Positions 1 through 20,494 of a stretch of 64,000 bases of DNA are shown one piece after another (the stretch's first letter is position 1; the number at the start of each line of letters is the position of its first letter). A program made the position numbers and the translations under genes. The stretch is from positions 930,001-994,000 of the forward strand of contig JARWMV010000244.1 of NCBI GenBank assembly GCA_030998015.1, in the 5' to 3' direction. Below the pieces are notes generated by a model that did not search any database, was not told where the DNA came from, and saw nothing but the letters and a program-made list of their open reading frames with translations. Origin of the DNA: Ceratorhiza oryzae-sativae (Eukaryota; Basidiomycota; Agaricomycetes; Cantharellales; Ceratobasidiaceae).

Positions 1-1566
1 GGCCCCTGCCCGCGCTGCACGCCCCGCCCGAGCCCGTGCGCCCGGACGATGCGCCTGCTGGCCGTCGCGCCTTTGCGCCACGCCCGGCGTTCCCCCACTC
101 CCACTCCCAGCCCGAGTTCACCCACTCGCCCGCCCCCCGCCCGCTGCCCGGCGCCCTCGCCATCGACGACCGCCCAGACCCCGCCAGCGCCCCCCCGCTC
201 GCCGGTGCGTACCTGCCGTCCCCCGCGAGCACAGAGCCCATGCCGCACCTGCCCTACCCCTACGACCAGGACCCGCCGTACGCCTCGCGCGCAGCGTCGG
301 CCACCCCCGGCTACGCGCCCGACGACCGCCGGGTCTCCACCTCGTCGGCCGGCTCGTACGAGCACGCGTATCCGTACGGCACCTACCCCCGGCAGCAGTA
401 CCCCCCGCGCGCCACATCGCCCGTGATGGCCCGTGGAGCCATCCCGTACGAGTACCCGCTCGACTCGGCCGCCTGGGCAGGTCGCCGGCCCTCGGCAGAG
501 CAGTCGCCCGCGCCGTCGGGCCCGCCCCGGCCGTACGACGAGCAGTACCACCCAGACGACTCGGTCCCCGCCCTGGCCCAGTCCCAGCTCGCCTATCCGA
601 TCCCCCTAGACCACCACTCCCCGATGCAGTCGCTCGGCAGCTCCTCTTCCAACTCGACCGGCCTCCCAGCCTCCCCGGACCTCGGGCTCCAACCCTCCGG
701 GCTCGTCGCCCCCCTGTCCGACGGCCCCATAGCGCCCTCTGCTCAGAACCCGGGCCAGCGCACCTACGCTTTTGTCTCGCTCGCAGGTTCAACCATCCGC
801 AAGCGCCCGCGCAGGCGCTACGACGAGATTGAGCGTCTGTACTCGTGCTCGTTTGAAGATTGCACCAAGGCATACGGCACACTCAACCACCTAAACGCAC
901 ATGTCACCATGCAGAAGCACGGCCCCAAGCGCAACCCGAGCGGTACGTCGTTTCTCAGCGGCGGGAATACGTATATGCTAACTTGGTGCCCCAGAATTCA
1001 AAGAGCTCCGAAAGCTGTGGCGCAGCCAGAAAAAGGCCGAACAGATGCACAACCGCCCCCGCAGGCGGCGCGGTGTGGGTCAGGACGACGACGACCCCCA
1101 AGCGCTCCGCCGCACGGCATCTGGTTCCTACAGCACCGACCCAGAGTCAGACGACGGCACCCCCCAGCCCGGGGAGTTTGGCTCAGTCGATCAGATGTGG
1201 TCGCACGGGATGGTTCCCTCGTCCGGAGTCGCAGCGCAAGCGATGGGTGTGCGCTACGACGATGGCCAGATGGGTTACCATCCCGACCATGACCCCCAAG
1301 GGCATGGCATGGCTGCTCATCACTTGATCACCTCTGACCAGGCGGCATCGATCGAACGCATCCCTCCCAACGCAACGCTCCTCCAAGGGTTGCCACAGTC
1401 CCATCCGAGCCAACAGCCCCAGCAGTTTTCCAGTCCCCACATGCACCCCATGGCTGGGTACGGTATGCCCATGTCTGGGAACCACCCGGTGAACATGCGA
1501 CGTCCCTCGGACCAAGGCTACGACTATCATCGCCCCGGCACCGGTCCTGGACCCTATGGCCGCTAG
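1..1566 (+). CDS. Con7-like C2H2 zinc-finger transcription factor (5' partial)
   Basis: The frame is open from the left edge (codons start at base 3) and ends at TAG 1564-1566, so the N-terminus is missing. About 503 residues are visible. Most of the protein is Pro/Ser/Tyr-rich and disordered. Near the middle is one C2H2 finger, with the core CSFEDCTKAYGTLNHLNAH, followed by KHGPKR. An intron at 943-994 (GTACGT...CAG, with a TGCTAAC branch-like motif) splits the codon after NPS. The next exon continues as EFKELRKLWRSQKK. The finger plus the EFKELRK..W...KK tail is the signature of the Con7 family, a nuclear regulator of morphogenesis and cell-wall genes in filamentous ascomycetes. The C-terminal part is rich in Met, His, Gln and Pro. 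The role in this fungus is inferred from the family only. Confidence 0.8.
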
Positions 1567-2233
1567 TTGCTCTCGCGCTGTCTTGTCCTCGCTCTCGCTC
1601 TCGTTCTCTGCTGGTCTTCAATCACTTGTTTATGTTTATCAGTGCACCTTTGATTATTATGTTCTCAATCAACTACTCTCTATCGCTGCTGCTTGGGGTA
1701 TCTTAGCGCGTTGCTGTCCCATTGTTCTTGTCTATGATTGCTTCCTGCTCTGCACATTTTCGTTCAACTTCGCCCTTTATGTTTTTGACCTTGATATATA
1801 GTTCGTACTGTCCTCCCTGCGTCTTTATTCCTCTGCTCCCCCTCCTTTCCTGAACTCCGCCTCGCTTCCCCCTCCCCCTTTTTCGTCACCGCCAGCTTGT
1901 TGTTGTTGGTGATATTGTATTAGTCCCTACAGTAACTACGCGCTTGCTATCCTTGTACAAAGAATCAAAGAAATCCCGTTTATCAACTCTGCTGGCGGCC
2001 AAGTGCGGCTTTTTTCAGCCCCTAAGTATGCGGTGTATCGGGTCCTAGACTAATATGGCCTCGAAACGGCAGGCCCTGGGGTCCTGGTCTCATGCACGGT
2101 GAAGTCATCGGATTGGGATGTGCCCACGTCATGTGGATCCCACCGCAGCGGCAACGACCACAATCTGTCGGCCTACCATTATCGCAACTTCAATTATCCT
2201 CGTATCCCGCTCTCACAATTTCCCTTCATTGGC
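1567..2233. other. Intergenic, no gene seen
   Basis: This 667-bp stretch is pyrimidine-rich just after the stop codon, as expected for a 3' untranslated region. It then leads into the upstream region of the F-box/RCC1 gene. No convincing ORF or RNA gene was recognised. Confidence 0.5.
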
Positions 2234-2536
2234 ATGACGAACATAGGCGAGCTTCCGATCGAGGTCCTCATTGACGGCCTTTTGCCAGCCCTGCCCCTAC
2301 GCGACCTGCTCGCCCTCGGGTGCACAAGCAAATTCTTTGCAGCGGTTTGCTCAGACGACACATTTTGGAAACGCAAGACCCAATCCGAATACAACTTTTC
2401 GGGCGCTGATAGCGCACGAACAAGCGGGTTCAAACACGTCTACCGTGGGCTGAGGAGCCCTAGGGTGTTTGTCTGGGGGTGAGTCTGTTGATCCATCCTT
2501 GATTCAAGATCGTTTCGTGTTTGGGGAGCTTGTTGA

Positions 2537-2568
<32 letters not shown>

Positions 2569-4680
2569 AAAAATAGCGAGGGGAGGGTGCGCTTTTTCGT
2601 GTGGCTGGAACGACAGCGATGGGACATTCCGTAGAACTCGCGATGTCGGTGGCTGATTTGACATTTATTATCTGTGCCCTGCACGTCTAACTGGAATGAC
2701 CTGTCGTAGCGAGTCGAGCCATAACCGATTGGCGCTCACCAAGCGGAAACACCCAACCGAAGCGGATCGGTGGGAGGATATCAGCTATCCCGTCGAGCTC
2801 GATCTCAAACATCGCATTGTTCATATCGCCGCCGGTGGGTGGAGCTTCCACGCGCTCACGGACGATGGGCGGGTACTCGTCTGGGGTACCCTCGACGCGG
2901 AGGGGGATGGATGGGTAAGCCCATGGTGTATGCACCGAGTGGGTGTCGAATTGAATCAATGATCATCAACTAGGGATCAGACTTTCTGTACAGTAGAGCA
3001 TCGGCAGAAGAGCCCGTTGCGTTGAGCCTGCCACAAAGGATCAAGTCACTGAGGTTCGTACTGCCCATCTCACATGTTTCAGGGGGTGCAAGGCTGATAT
3101 GGACGCATTTATTCCATGCTTCCTCACTCATTCACATATACAACGCCATACACAGCGTCGGGCGCCGGCACGCAGTGCTGCTCGATGCTCACAAGGACGT
3201 GTGGATCGTGCGTACCTGGGGCCGCCCCGCCCGACTCGTTACGCCCGCGCTGGACAATGCACAGCCCGAGTCGAGCGTAGCCCAAGTCGAGGCGGGTTGG
3301 GATGTTTGTGCGTTCCTGACTGACGCTGGCCAAGTGTTTGTTGTGTTCCCCTTTCATGGGTTATTTGATGCAGAGGAACGGTCAGCGTTGGGTGAAGGAC
3401 CCCAAGCCGTTGCAGCAGAACCCGAGATCACTGCGCAAGACGGAGAGGTTCAGTGTCGGCCCCGCGACATTCAGCATCACCCAACCAGGTTGCCTGCGTT
3501 GCCCGCCAATCTCCCAACACTTCATCGCCCGACGGACGCGACGGCCCAGGAGGCTGCTCCCCGACTCGTCAAGATTGCCGCGGGCGAAGGTTTTATCGTG
3601 GGCCTGACCAACGGGGGACATGTACTGAAATTGGACCTCCCAACACACAACGAGGCGGAGCTTCGTCAGATTATCGAGCGCGGCAACTTGCAGTGGAACT
3701 ATGTCAGTCCGATTTCTCGCTTTTCTTTCTTTTCTTTCTTCTTCCCCTTTCTTCATCGGCTGATGTGTCGAGTAGCTTCCCAGGTTCTGCGATGTGGCAC
3801 ATGTGCGCAACGAGTCTGGGTTCAAACAACAACAGGGTCAAGAAGAGCAGAGCGCACTCGAAGATTTGACCGTCACGCATGTACGCCTCGTGTTTCCGTC
3901 GTGTCGATTGCGCACTCAACTCAAAGCTATCGTGTACTTCTCATTCAGATATCAGCCCAATTTCGCACGTTTGTAGTATACTCGACCATCGGGTCTTCGG
4001 TTGTTCTGCTCGGCAAGAGTGACACAACCGCTCAGGGGTCACCCACCATCGTGCCCGAGCTACAGAACCGCAACGTGATCTCGGTCGTTCTTGGAGACTA
4101 TCACTACTGTGCCCTGACTGCAGGTGGTGAATTGTTTAGCTGGGGGAAGTATTCAGCCGGTGCGCTAGGGCTTGGGAGCCCGCGGCGTTCGCGCGGTCCA
4201 CCCCACATGAGACGCTTTATGGCTCTTCCCCGTCAAGAGGAAAAGGATGCAGACGTGCCCACACGCGTAGGATTCGACCACGAAGATGGAGTACAGAACC
4301 GCTACGTCTTTGCGGTGGCTGCAGCGGGCTGGCATTGTGGCGCACTCGTCATCGACCTGCACAGCACTTCATCAACATCTGGCGAATCGAGTACTGAGCG
4401 ACCAGAAGCCCAACCCGTACGCGAGCTCCAAACGGATAGCGACACTGGTGCTTCGACTTCCCAGCCGATCGCTCAGCTCCCACGTCGCACCGAAGGATCT
4501 GGTGGTACACAACCTCCGCAGATCACCCTCCCTATCGTGCGAGGCCGTGGTGGTGCACCATTTGCACGAATTGGATACGCGGCTCGCGGCGCGTATGCCG
4601 GACGTGGCCGTGGCTTCTCGGCTTCGAATTCAGGCTCGGGTGCTGGTGATGGCGGGAATCCGGGCAGGGCGGAGCTGTAG
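2234..4680 (+). CDS. F-box protein with RCC1 repeats (SCF-associated factor type)
   Basis: Six exons join in frame to give 637 residues: 2234-2478, 2710-2914, 2974-3053, 3156-3702, 3776-3880 and 3949-4680. The chosen start, MTNIGELPIEVL, opens an F-box (L..L.. I..LLPALPLRDLLALGCTSK...). Upstream in-frame codons read non-conserved sequence. RCC1-like blades follow: RVFVWG, WSFHALTDDGRVLVWG, VGRRHAVLLDAHKDVW, GDYHYCALTAGGELFSWGKYSAGALGLG and AAGWHCGALV. The F-box would dock to Skp1 in an SCF ubiquitin ligase, and the propeller would select substrates. The layout matches yeast Saf1, which targets vacuolar/adenine-metabolism proteins, but substrate identity cannot be read here. The last about 60 residues form an Arg/Gly-rich tail, RGRGGAPFARIGYAARG and on, which is not typical of the family. 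Confidence 0.85.
2535..2573 (+). repeat. (GAAA)n microsatellite inside an intron
   Basis: About nine GAAA units lie in the first intron (2479-2709) of the F-box/RCC1 gene. This probably explains why that intron, at 231 nt, is several times longer than its neighbours. Confidence 0.9.
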
Positions 4681-6741
4681 AACCTCGATGAGTTTCGTGG
4701 ATACGAGTGCGTAAGCGGCTTAGCACAGTTGATATGACAGTTATTAACGCAGGGTACCTCGTTTCCGCGCACGGCAGGTTCTACAATCATGGAGATCATC
4801 ATGATGGGTTGCTCGTTCGCGCGCCTGATCTGAGCTGTCGCAAGCCTCGGTCTACGAATTTCTGGGATTTGTGTGGGCGGCCAATAATATTAGTGGCCGC
4901 ATATTCTTCCCGAGTACGCTAATTTGAATGAATTCTACGTTGAATAGAGTTGGCGACCTCGAGCAGGGTACGGTAATTGATCCGGAGCTGTCGGGAAATC
5001 AGTGCTCATCTGAACGGGCAAAGCTCCCCCCCCTCCCTCTCCTTCACGGTTGGTATTTGCGCATGGGACCGATTTGTGCACCCTGCATGCCTCACGACAT
5101 CTATCGTCCGGAATGACGTCTGCATACACGTTGTTTTCATTGAGATTTTTCTGCACACCGCTCCTGCCGCTGGTGACCAATACGGTCGCACAATGCAAAC
5201 CGTCCGTGTGCCTGGTTATCTGTCCGCGACGCGCTGGAGCTTCGTTCCCAGACGGGACCCACACATATACACTCTCCGTGCAGATGGATATCTCGGCTAG
5301 CGACCCAGCTCCCCACATGATTCGCTGGGTGTCGACATGATCACTTCCTCTTTAGGACGCATTGTCCGATCTGCGCAAACAATAGAATATCTCGCATTCT
5401 TCGCACGCCAGTTGCGTGTCCACGCCCTGTGGCAAGCACACCTCAACGTGGGGTGGGGGGAGGGGCCACTCAGTGATTAGACTCTCGCTCGTGGCCGCAA
5501 CTCGATTTTTACGTAGCATGCACACATCTGAATCGACAGATCTCTCACAGAACTTGGAAGGCGTGCGCCAGCTTGGGGATTCCGCGGCTCTGATCGCTGA
5601 TGATGGGGCGACCAGGGAATCCAGAGCTGGACGACTCAATGGCTCAAACGGGCTGCTTTTCTCATATCGGGGATAGCCATCTTTGGTAAGTTTGGCCCGG
5701 CCCTGGACAGCGGGCAAGAATTGATAGACGCCCAGAGCACTGGGTATGAACGATACTCGATTGACGTATGCTGATGGATAGGTGGCAACACAAACAGAAG
5801 CCGCAGATGCGCACGCTGAAACACTGTGGTCACCCCCCGAAAGCGCGATGACCTAAAGTCGGCCCGAACCCGAAGTCGCGCTCCAAGAGGGCGACAACGC
5901 AAGCTGGCTCCAGGGAACGGGCACTCTCGTTCGACTGGTCGTCGTTGTCATTGTCGTTGTCGTTGTCGTCGCGAACCGAGAATAGTCGTCGCGCGACGTG
6001 TCGGAGAGGGAAAGCAGGGACGCCGTACTCAACCACGCTCGGCTGTCGACCCCCATGCCCACGCCGAGGCCCACCCGCTGTTTAGGGGAGATATGCGAAA
6101 TTTCTGCGTAATTCATCAGCGAGTGAAGCGCCTCTCGCGCACGAGGGAAAACAGGTTAAACGGCAGAGCCGGGCAGTCCGATCATTGTAAATACGAAATA
6201 AATTGCGTACCGTGATGGAGCTGATCCCGCGACCGGGGCGAGCTAGAAACCTGGAATGCAGGGCCGGCAGATGCGGCAAGAGGCGCGCTCCTGGACGAGT
6301 CTAGATGTGGCCTTGGTGAGAAGTCGGCATACAGCCTGGGGGTGCCACTAGCGTGTCTGGATGCGGTCGGTGAGCCACAAGTGCCCGCGTGCTCATCCCC
6401 GCGCCGAGAGCGGCAGCTCGTTTCGGAGCCCACAGGTCTCGTTCGTGCGGCACGGAAACAGGCTGCGCAGCTCGTCGACCTTGCGCTTGGACGCTCGCTG
6501 TGCACACGGGGGCCATCTCTGGGCGCAAATCGGGGTCCACAGCCTTCACACTCAAGCTCGAGGTTGACAGAAGCCGAGTGAGAAGCAGAAGCGGGAAACC
6601 GACCGCGATCGGTCCGACTTCTCTCAGTCGGAACGAGGACGACAGTCGGCCGACCAGGCGTGATATCTTGTTGCTGATCGTCACTAGTGCTGTCAGAACG
6701 CAAGTCATCATCGCTGCTCGAGTTAAAATTAAAAGAAATGC
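4681..6741. other. About 2 kb without a supported gene
   Basis: This lies between convergent gene ends. A short GTCGTT-type microsatellite sits near 5938-5973. Minus-strand open frames at 6182-6862 and 6301-6711 are Ser/Arg-rich and could be further exons of the minus-strand gene ending at 6742, but no clean splice connection was found. Nothing else was recognised. Confidence 0.4.
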
Positions 6742-8587
6742 TCAGCCCCGTGCGAACTTCTCGAGCAGGGACATGTATGGTTTGTTTGCCTCCAATCGAC
6801 GCCTGGACTGGATCTTCACCACAGGCGACTCCATATAGGCCGTGCATGCTGGCACATGACAATCGTAATTTTGTTTTGTGTCACGGGCTGCAGAAGTCGT
6901 GTGCAAAGCGCGGTTTGTCCGGATCATTTCGTGCTCGGCAAAGCCCGTTTGCTGGCGTCCTGAATACAGATGCGTGTCCAACAATGCATATTCGAACGCT
7001 GAACCTTGCGAAGGGGAATCCACCATCGGCGTCGCATGCACTCGAGCGTAGGTTGGCGAGTTTAAACTGAGTGGTGTCCTTGGACTGTGTTCTTGCGAGC
7101 AGTCTGATAGGGACCGAGAAGAACTAGGGCCCGCCGTTTCGTCAGAAGTCGAGTGATTGGATCCACGTCGAGCAGCCCGGGAAAATGATGATGAATATGG
7201 CTGGACCCGGGTTAGGACAGGGAGCGGCGAACCCAAGGGCGAAATTGTGTTCGAGCGAGCGATTCGTCCAGACGGGTTGGGTGAAAAGCTCATGTGTCCA
7301 CTCTTGGGCTCCAGGTTGGCGCTGTACGCAGGATCGACATCCAAGGTTTGGTGTTGCTCAGGCTCGTGAACAAAAGGCGTGTGGATCCTCGAGGACAGGA
7401 CGGGCGACACGGACGTGGACGATGATTCGGCGACAGCGCCGTTAAGGCTAGGACCGCGCGGATTGTGTACCTGCATTGTCGGCGGTAGGGGATTGTTGTA
7501 TCGGTGTTGAAGAAAGCGAAAAGCGTCGGAAGCTTTCGTGAGAGATTTATGAGTGCTGAAAGTGGGTTTCTTGGACGGGTCGCCCAGAATGGAGAAGCTG
7601 CCTGGCTCGGCCTGGAGAGAAGAAAAAGAGTGTGATTCTGGGGTGGCTTGGTGGTTTTGGGAAGGAAAGATATGAAGGGGAAACGAAGCAGCAAGAAACT
7701 CTGATTTGGGGCGGGCTGGGACCGCGGTGATCCTTGTGCTTGGGTGGAATAACGTGATGGAATATCAATTATTTGGTGGGGGTTGTATGCGTCGAGGAGG
7801 ACGCTCACCTGAAATTAAATTGATTTTGGGGCGAGGGGATTGCCACGACGGACGAACGGGCACGGCGAACAAGCTCTGGCATGCTGCGGAAGCAGGGTGG
7901 GGATGACGAAGCAGAAGGTGGTGGGCAGGCGTCTGTGTCTGTGTCTGTGTCGGCGTCAGCGCCGGTGTCGCGGGGCTATTGCTGAACACGCTTGGGGGGA
8001 TGCTCCCGGCCTGGTCCATGACGGAGACCAAGCTGAGCACGGAAGGATCTTGGCGCAGAGCCTCGAGGCGTGGAGAGTTTGATAGCTGATCGCTGTCGGT
8101 GCTCGGGTCTGAGTATGTGCTCTCGACGCGGCACCTGCGGGTCGCTGCGCCGCGGACCGGGATTGCGCCAGTGTGGGATGGCGTGCGTGGATGGCGTGGC
8201 GGATTGGCATGTGGAAACTCGGTTCGGTGCAGGACCATTCGTCTGTGGACAGTCACGACAGCAGGGGGCGCCACAATAGGCTCCCGACGCCGTACATGGT
8301 CGATCGGGTGTTCTGGGAATAAAGTCAGATTGCGAGGCGGCGATCGATTGCCGAGACGCACCGAGCACGGGGAACGAGCGTGGAGTTATTGTCCGGATGG
8401 GTACTCCAATGTGCGCAAATGCGGGATAGTTGCTGGGCTGAAAGTCGGGCAGTGGATCCAGGTCAGTCGAGCATCTGTCTATCGGCTGTCCATGGTCGCA
8501 ACTGCTCCCAGGGGAGCTGTCTCGGCTCTGCGAGCGTCGGCGCCGTCTGTGTCGAAGGAGAGAGAGAAAGCGGGCGATGCGGACCAT
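6742..8587 (-). CDS. Hypothetical disordered protein, divergent from TOR
   Basis: Three exons (8587-8362, 8312-7809, 7601-6742) splice in frame to 529 residues. They use GTGCGT and GTGAGC donors and CCCAG and GCCAG acceptors. Start ATG 8585-8587 gives MVRIARFLSLLRHRRRRR, a basic start. The stop is TGA 6742-6744. The remainder is Ser/Pro/Arg-rich with a TQTQTQT run encoded by a GTGTCT-type repeat. No known domain, signal peptide or membrane segment was recognised, so no function is proposed. The head-to-head arrangement with TOR (137 bp between start codons) suggests a shared promoter. The 3' end may be incomplete, because the other frame stays open for about 560 nt beyond the stop. Confidence 0.5.
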
Positions 8588-8724
8588 GGGTTAAGTAGGG
8601 CGGACGCAAGAAAGGAGGTGGGTGGAGAAAGGAGTCTCTTTGTGTCTATTAGTCACAGACCCTGATTAGCTTGGATCTAATCTTATCTGCCGCATCGATC
8701 GACCGTCTCTTGGACACGCGCACC
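8588..8724. promoter_or_regulatory. Bidirectional promoter region of TOR and the minus-strand gene
   Basis: Only 137 bp separate the two divergent start codons. Transcription of both genes must start in or around this segment. No clear TATA box is visible. Confidence 0.45.
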
Positions 8725-17720
<8,996 letters not shown>

Positions 17721-17906
17721 TTGGGGTATATAGACGCTGGTGCTGTGGACTAGATCTGTAAAAGGACTTGATCATGAATTGTATCGTTGTTGAGTATTTG
17801 TGCCCAAACGGGACTAATCAGCATCCCAAATTGGAAGTGCACCCTTGGTCCCGAGCTATTCGCAACGACCACGACCCTCGGTTTAACTGGAGCTTTTTTG
17901 GTGGGA
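17721..17906. other. Short TOR-PAC1 intergenic region
   Basis: 186 bp separate the TOR stop from the PAC1 start on the same strand. They must contain the TOR 3' end and the PAC1 promoter. No distinct motif was recognised. Confidence 0.4.
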
Positions 17907-20494
17907 ATGTCTCAGCTGACGGATCGCCAAAAAGATGAGCTGTACGACGTTTGCTGTCTTGTGTTTCGTGCTGGTGCTCATCTGTCTCTTTTTCGTGTGA
18001 TCTATCTACCACTCACCACCAAGACACAAGTCGATCCTCGACTATCTGCACTCGGCCGGTATGACGCGCTCATACGAGGCGCTCCTCGAAGAGAGCGGAT
18101 GTACGTTTGCACCAGACCCCAAGGCGCGTCACGCGGGCCTGCTGGAGAAGAAGTGGACGAGTGTTATCCGGCTGCAGAAGAAGGTGAGTCTCGCCGAGCG
18201 GGAGAGGCACGCGTCATCCGCCAAAGAAGCAATGGGTGGCAAATCGGGCGCGAACAGCAGGATTAATCGAGCAACTAGGCCCACAGTTGGATAAGAAGGA
18301 GAGGACGGGGGCAAACAAGATGGCGACAGGACGACGGAATAATCAATGGATCGACGCGTGCCTCTTCACACTCGCCTCAAAAATGTTCGCTGCAATCGCT
18401 GATGCTTCCCGCTCTTCCGTTGGTATATCTATCCTACCACTCACCAGATAATGGACCTGGAGAATCGCAACGCCGCGCTAACCGAGGAACTCTCGTCTGG
18501 ACCACGACGTGGAGGGAGTGCATCTCAGGCGGATTGGGTACCGCGTGCGCCGGCGGCGTACACCCTCACTGGTCACCGCGCCCAGGTACGTCATCGCTTC
18601 CTCTCCCTTTCTTCGTTCTGGGGATGCGCTGTTGCTGGGGAGAAAGAGGGAGACGAGGGACAATGGAGTGGGGAGAGGATGGATCAGTAGCAGGGGGATT
18701 TATACGCCCCGTAGGACGGGAGACATATGAGGTGGCAAGGAAAGGCTGCTGAGAGCATTGCTCTCCTTGCCTATTCAATCACTCCTGTTGGCCTTATCGC
18801 ATGGGGCCTATACACCATCTATTTGCCTCGTGTTGGATTCACCAGATGTGTGCAACGCGCCCCAGCTTTCCGGTTTTGCGGGTGTGCGGGCACCGTTTAC
18901 GGGTTCAAGTTGCCGCGTTTGGCAAATTCGAAGCATGTCCGGACCTCGGAGCACCGGGCTGGGCGGGCTGGACCGACAGGCGCTCCCACACCCCGTGTGT
19001 GAGCACAATCATGCGCTCGGTACTCTGGCTCGCCGACAAAGGGAGCTCAGGTCTGGCTCGGTCTCCCCATTTCCTGTTTAAACTTGTTGCCTATTCCTAT
19101 CATCTTATTCGGTATCGAATCGTGATTGCCGTTTCTTTTTTGTTCGTTCTGGTTTGCGAATTTTGCAACCCTGGGTATGCTGATTTTTGATTTACATTTT
19201 GATTATGCGCTTTCACCCGAACACGATCCCGTTCGACGCATGCTATTTGCAACCACCAACGCTTTCACCACCCAATGCTCTATTCTAGGTAACCAGTGTC
19301 ACGTTCCATCCCCTATACTCGATCATTGCTTCTGCTTCGGAGGATGCAACGATTAAGCTTTGGGACTGGGAGACGGGAGAGTTTGACCGGACGCTGAAAG
19401 GGCACACTCGTTCAGTCCATGACGTCGAGTTTGATTCCAAGGGCAAGTGGCTAGGTACGTCGTCCTCCTTCTAGAATCCTTGTGATAAAATAACGTCACG
19501 CGCGGCAAATCTGATATAAGTTTTTAGTATCGTGTGGCTCAGACATGTCCATTCGGCTGTGGGATGGAGAGAAAGACTGGGTCCAAGCGCGGACATTTGT
19601 CGACCATGATCATAGCGTACATGCGGTAAAATTCATGCCTGGTGATACGATTATCGTCAGCGCCAGTCGAGACCGTACGGTGAAAATGTGGAACGTGGAG
19701 AGCGGGCAAGGCCTTTAGGTTTATCTTCCTTCATTGATTTATTCACGAACAAGTTAGGCACTGCGTGAAGACCATCCAGGCCCATGACGATTGGGTACGC
19801 CGAGTGATCCCCTCTGATGATGGGAAGCTCTTGGCGACGTGTTCAAATGATCACGTACGTACAATTCGTGCGCGTTCGTGGTTTTGCGTTGATATATGCG
19901 CTTCACAGACAGCGCGCATTTGGGATGCGGCAACAGGGGAGAACAAGATGGAAATGCGAGAGCACGAAAACGTCGTAGAGGTGGTGGTTTTCGCACCCGT
20001 TGCATCGTACGCGGCTATTCATGAGCTCGCATCGATCGAGGTGTGCTTTCTGGCGTTATTTTTGATCCTGGCGCTCATGTTATGCGGAGTTAGCCCTCAG
20101 ATAGAGACAAGTCCCCAGGGCAGTATCTTGCAACTGGGTCTCGAGACAAGATGATAAAAATATGGAGCGGAGCTACAGGGCAATGCTTAAAAACGCTTGT
20201 AAGTTCCTTCTGCCCTCATCAACAACATCTCTCATTTCAATACAGGCTGGGCACCATAATTGGATACGAGCACTTGTGTTCCACCCCAATGGTCAACTTC
20301 TTCTCTCGGCTTGTGACGATAAAACCATCCGTATATGGGACCTAAAGACCGGGCGATGCACCAAAACGATCGAGGCGCACGACCACTTTGTCACATCGCT
20401 TGCGTGGGGACGAGCGGACGCTGGGGAAGGCGGGAGAGTGAGCGTATGCGCATCCGGGAGCGTGGATCAGCGGATTAAGATATGGATGCCTTAA
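17907..20494 (+). CDS. PAC1: LIS1/NudF/PAC1 dynein regulator, LisH + WD40
   Basis: Nine exons join in frame to 413 residues: 17907-17941, 18024-18183, 18448-18585, 19289-19454, 19528-19705, 19758-19854, 19909-20040, 20112-20198 and 20246-20494. The N-terminus [12 protein letters not shown], then [14 protein letters not shown], is a LisH dimerisation motif. A short coiled coil ([13 protein letters not shown]) follows, then seven WD repeats such as [18 protein letters not shown] and [18 protein letters not shown]. The length matches the family (about 410-450). The protein binds cytoplasmic dynein and keeps it at microtubule plus ends, driving nuclear migration and hyphal transport. The intron at 19706-19757 is GC-AG; without it an in-frame TAG would stop translation. 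The intron at 18586-19288 is 703 nt, far longer than the others. Spacing to TOR is only 186 bp. Confidence 0.93.

Noticed and set aside
118..882. 254-codon minus-strand frame under the Con7-like gene
   Set aside because: This is a shadow of the GC-rich coding strand, being Arg/Gly-rich with no motif.
18727..19190. Overlapping open frames inside the long PAC1 intron
   Set aside because: They have no start context, domain or conserved splice pattern, and the flanking exons join directly in frame.
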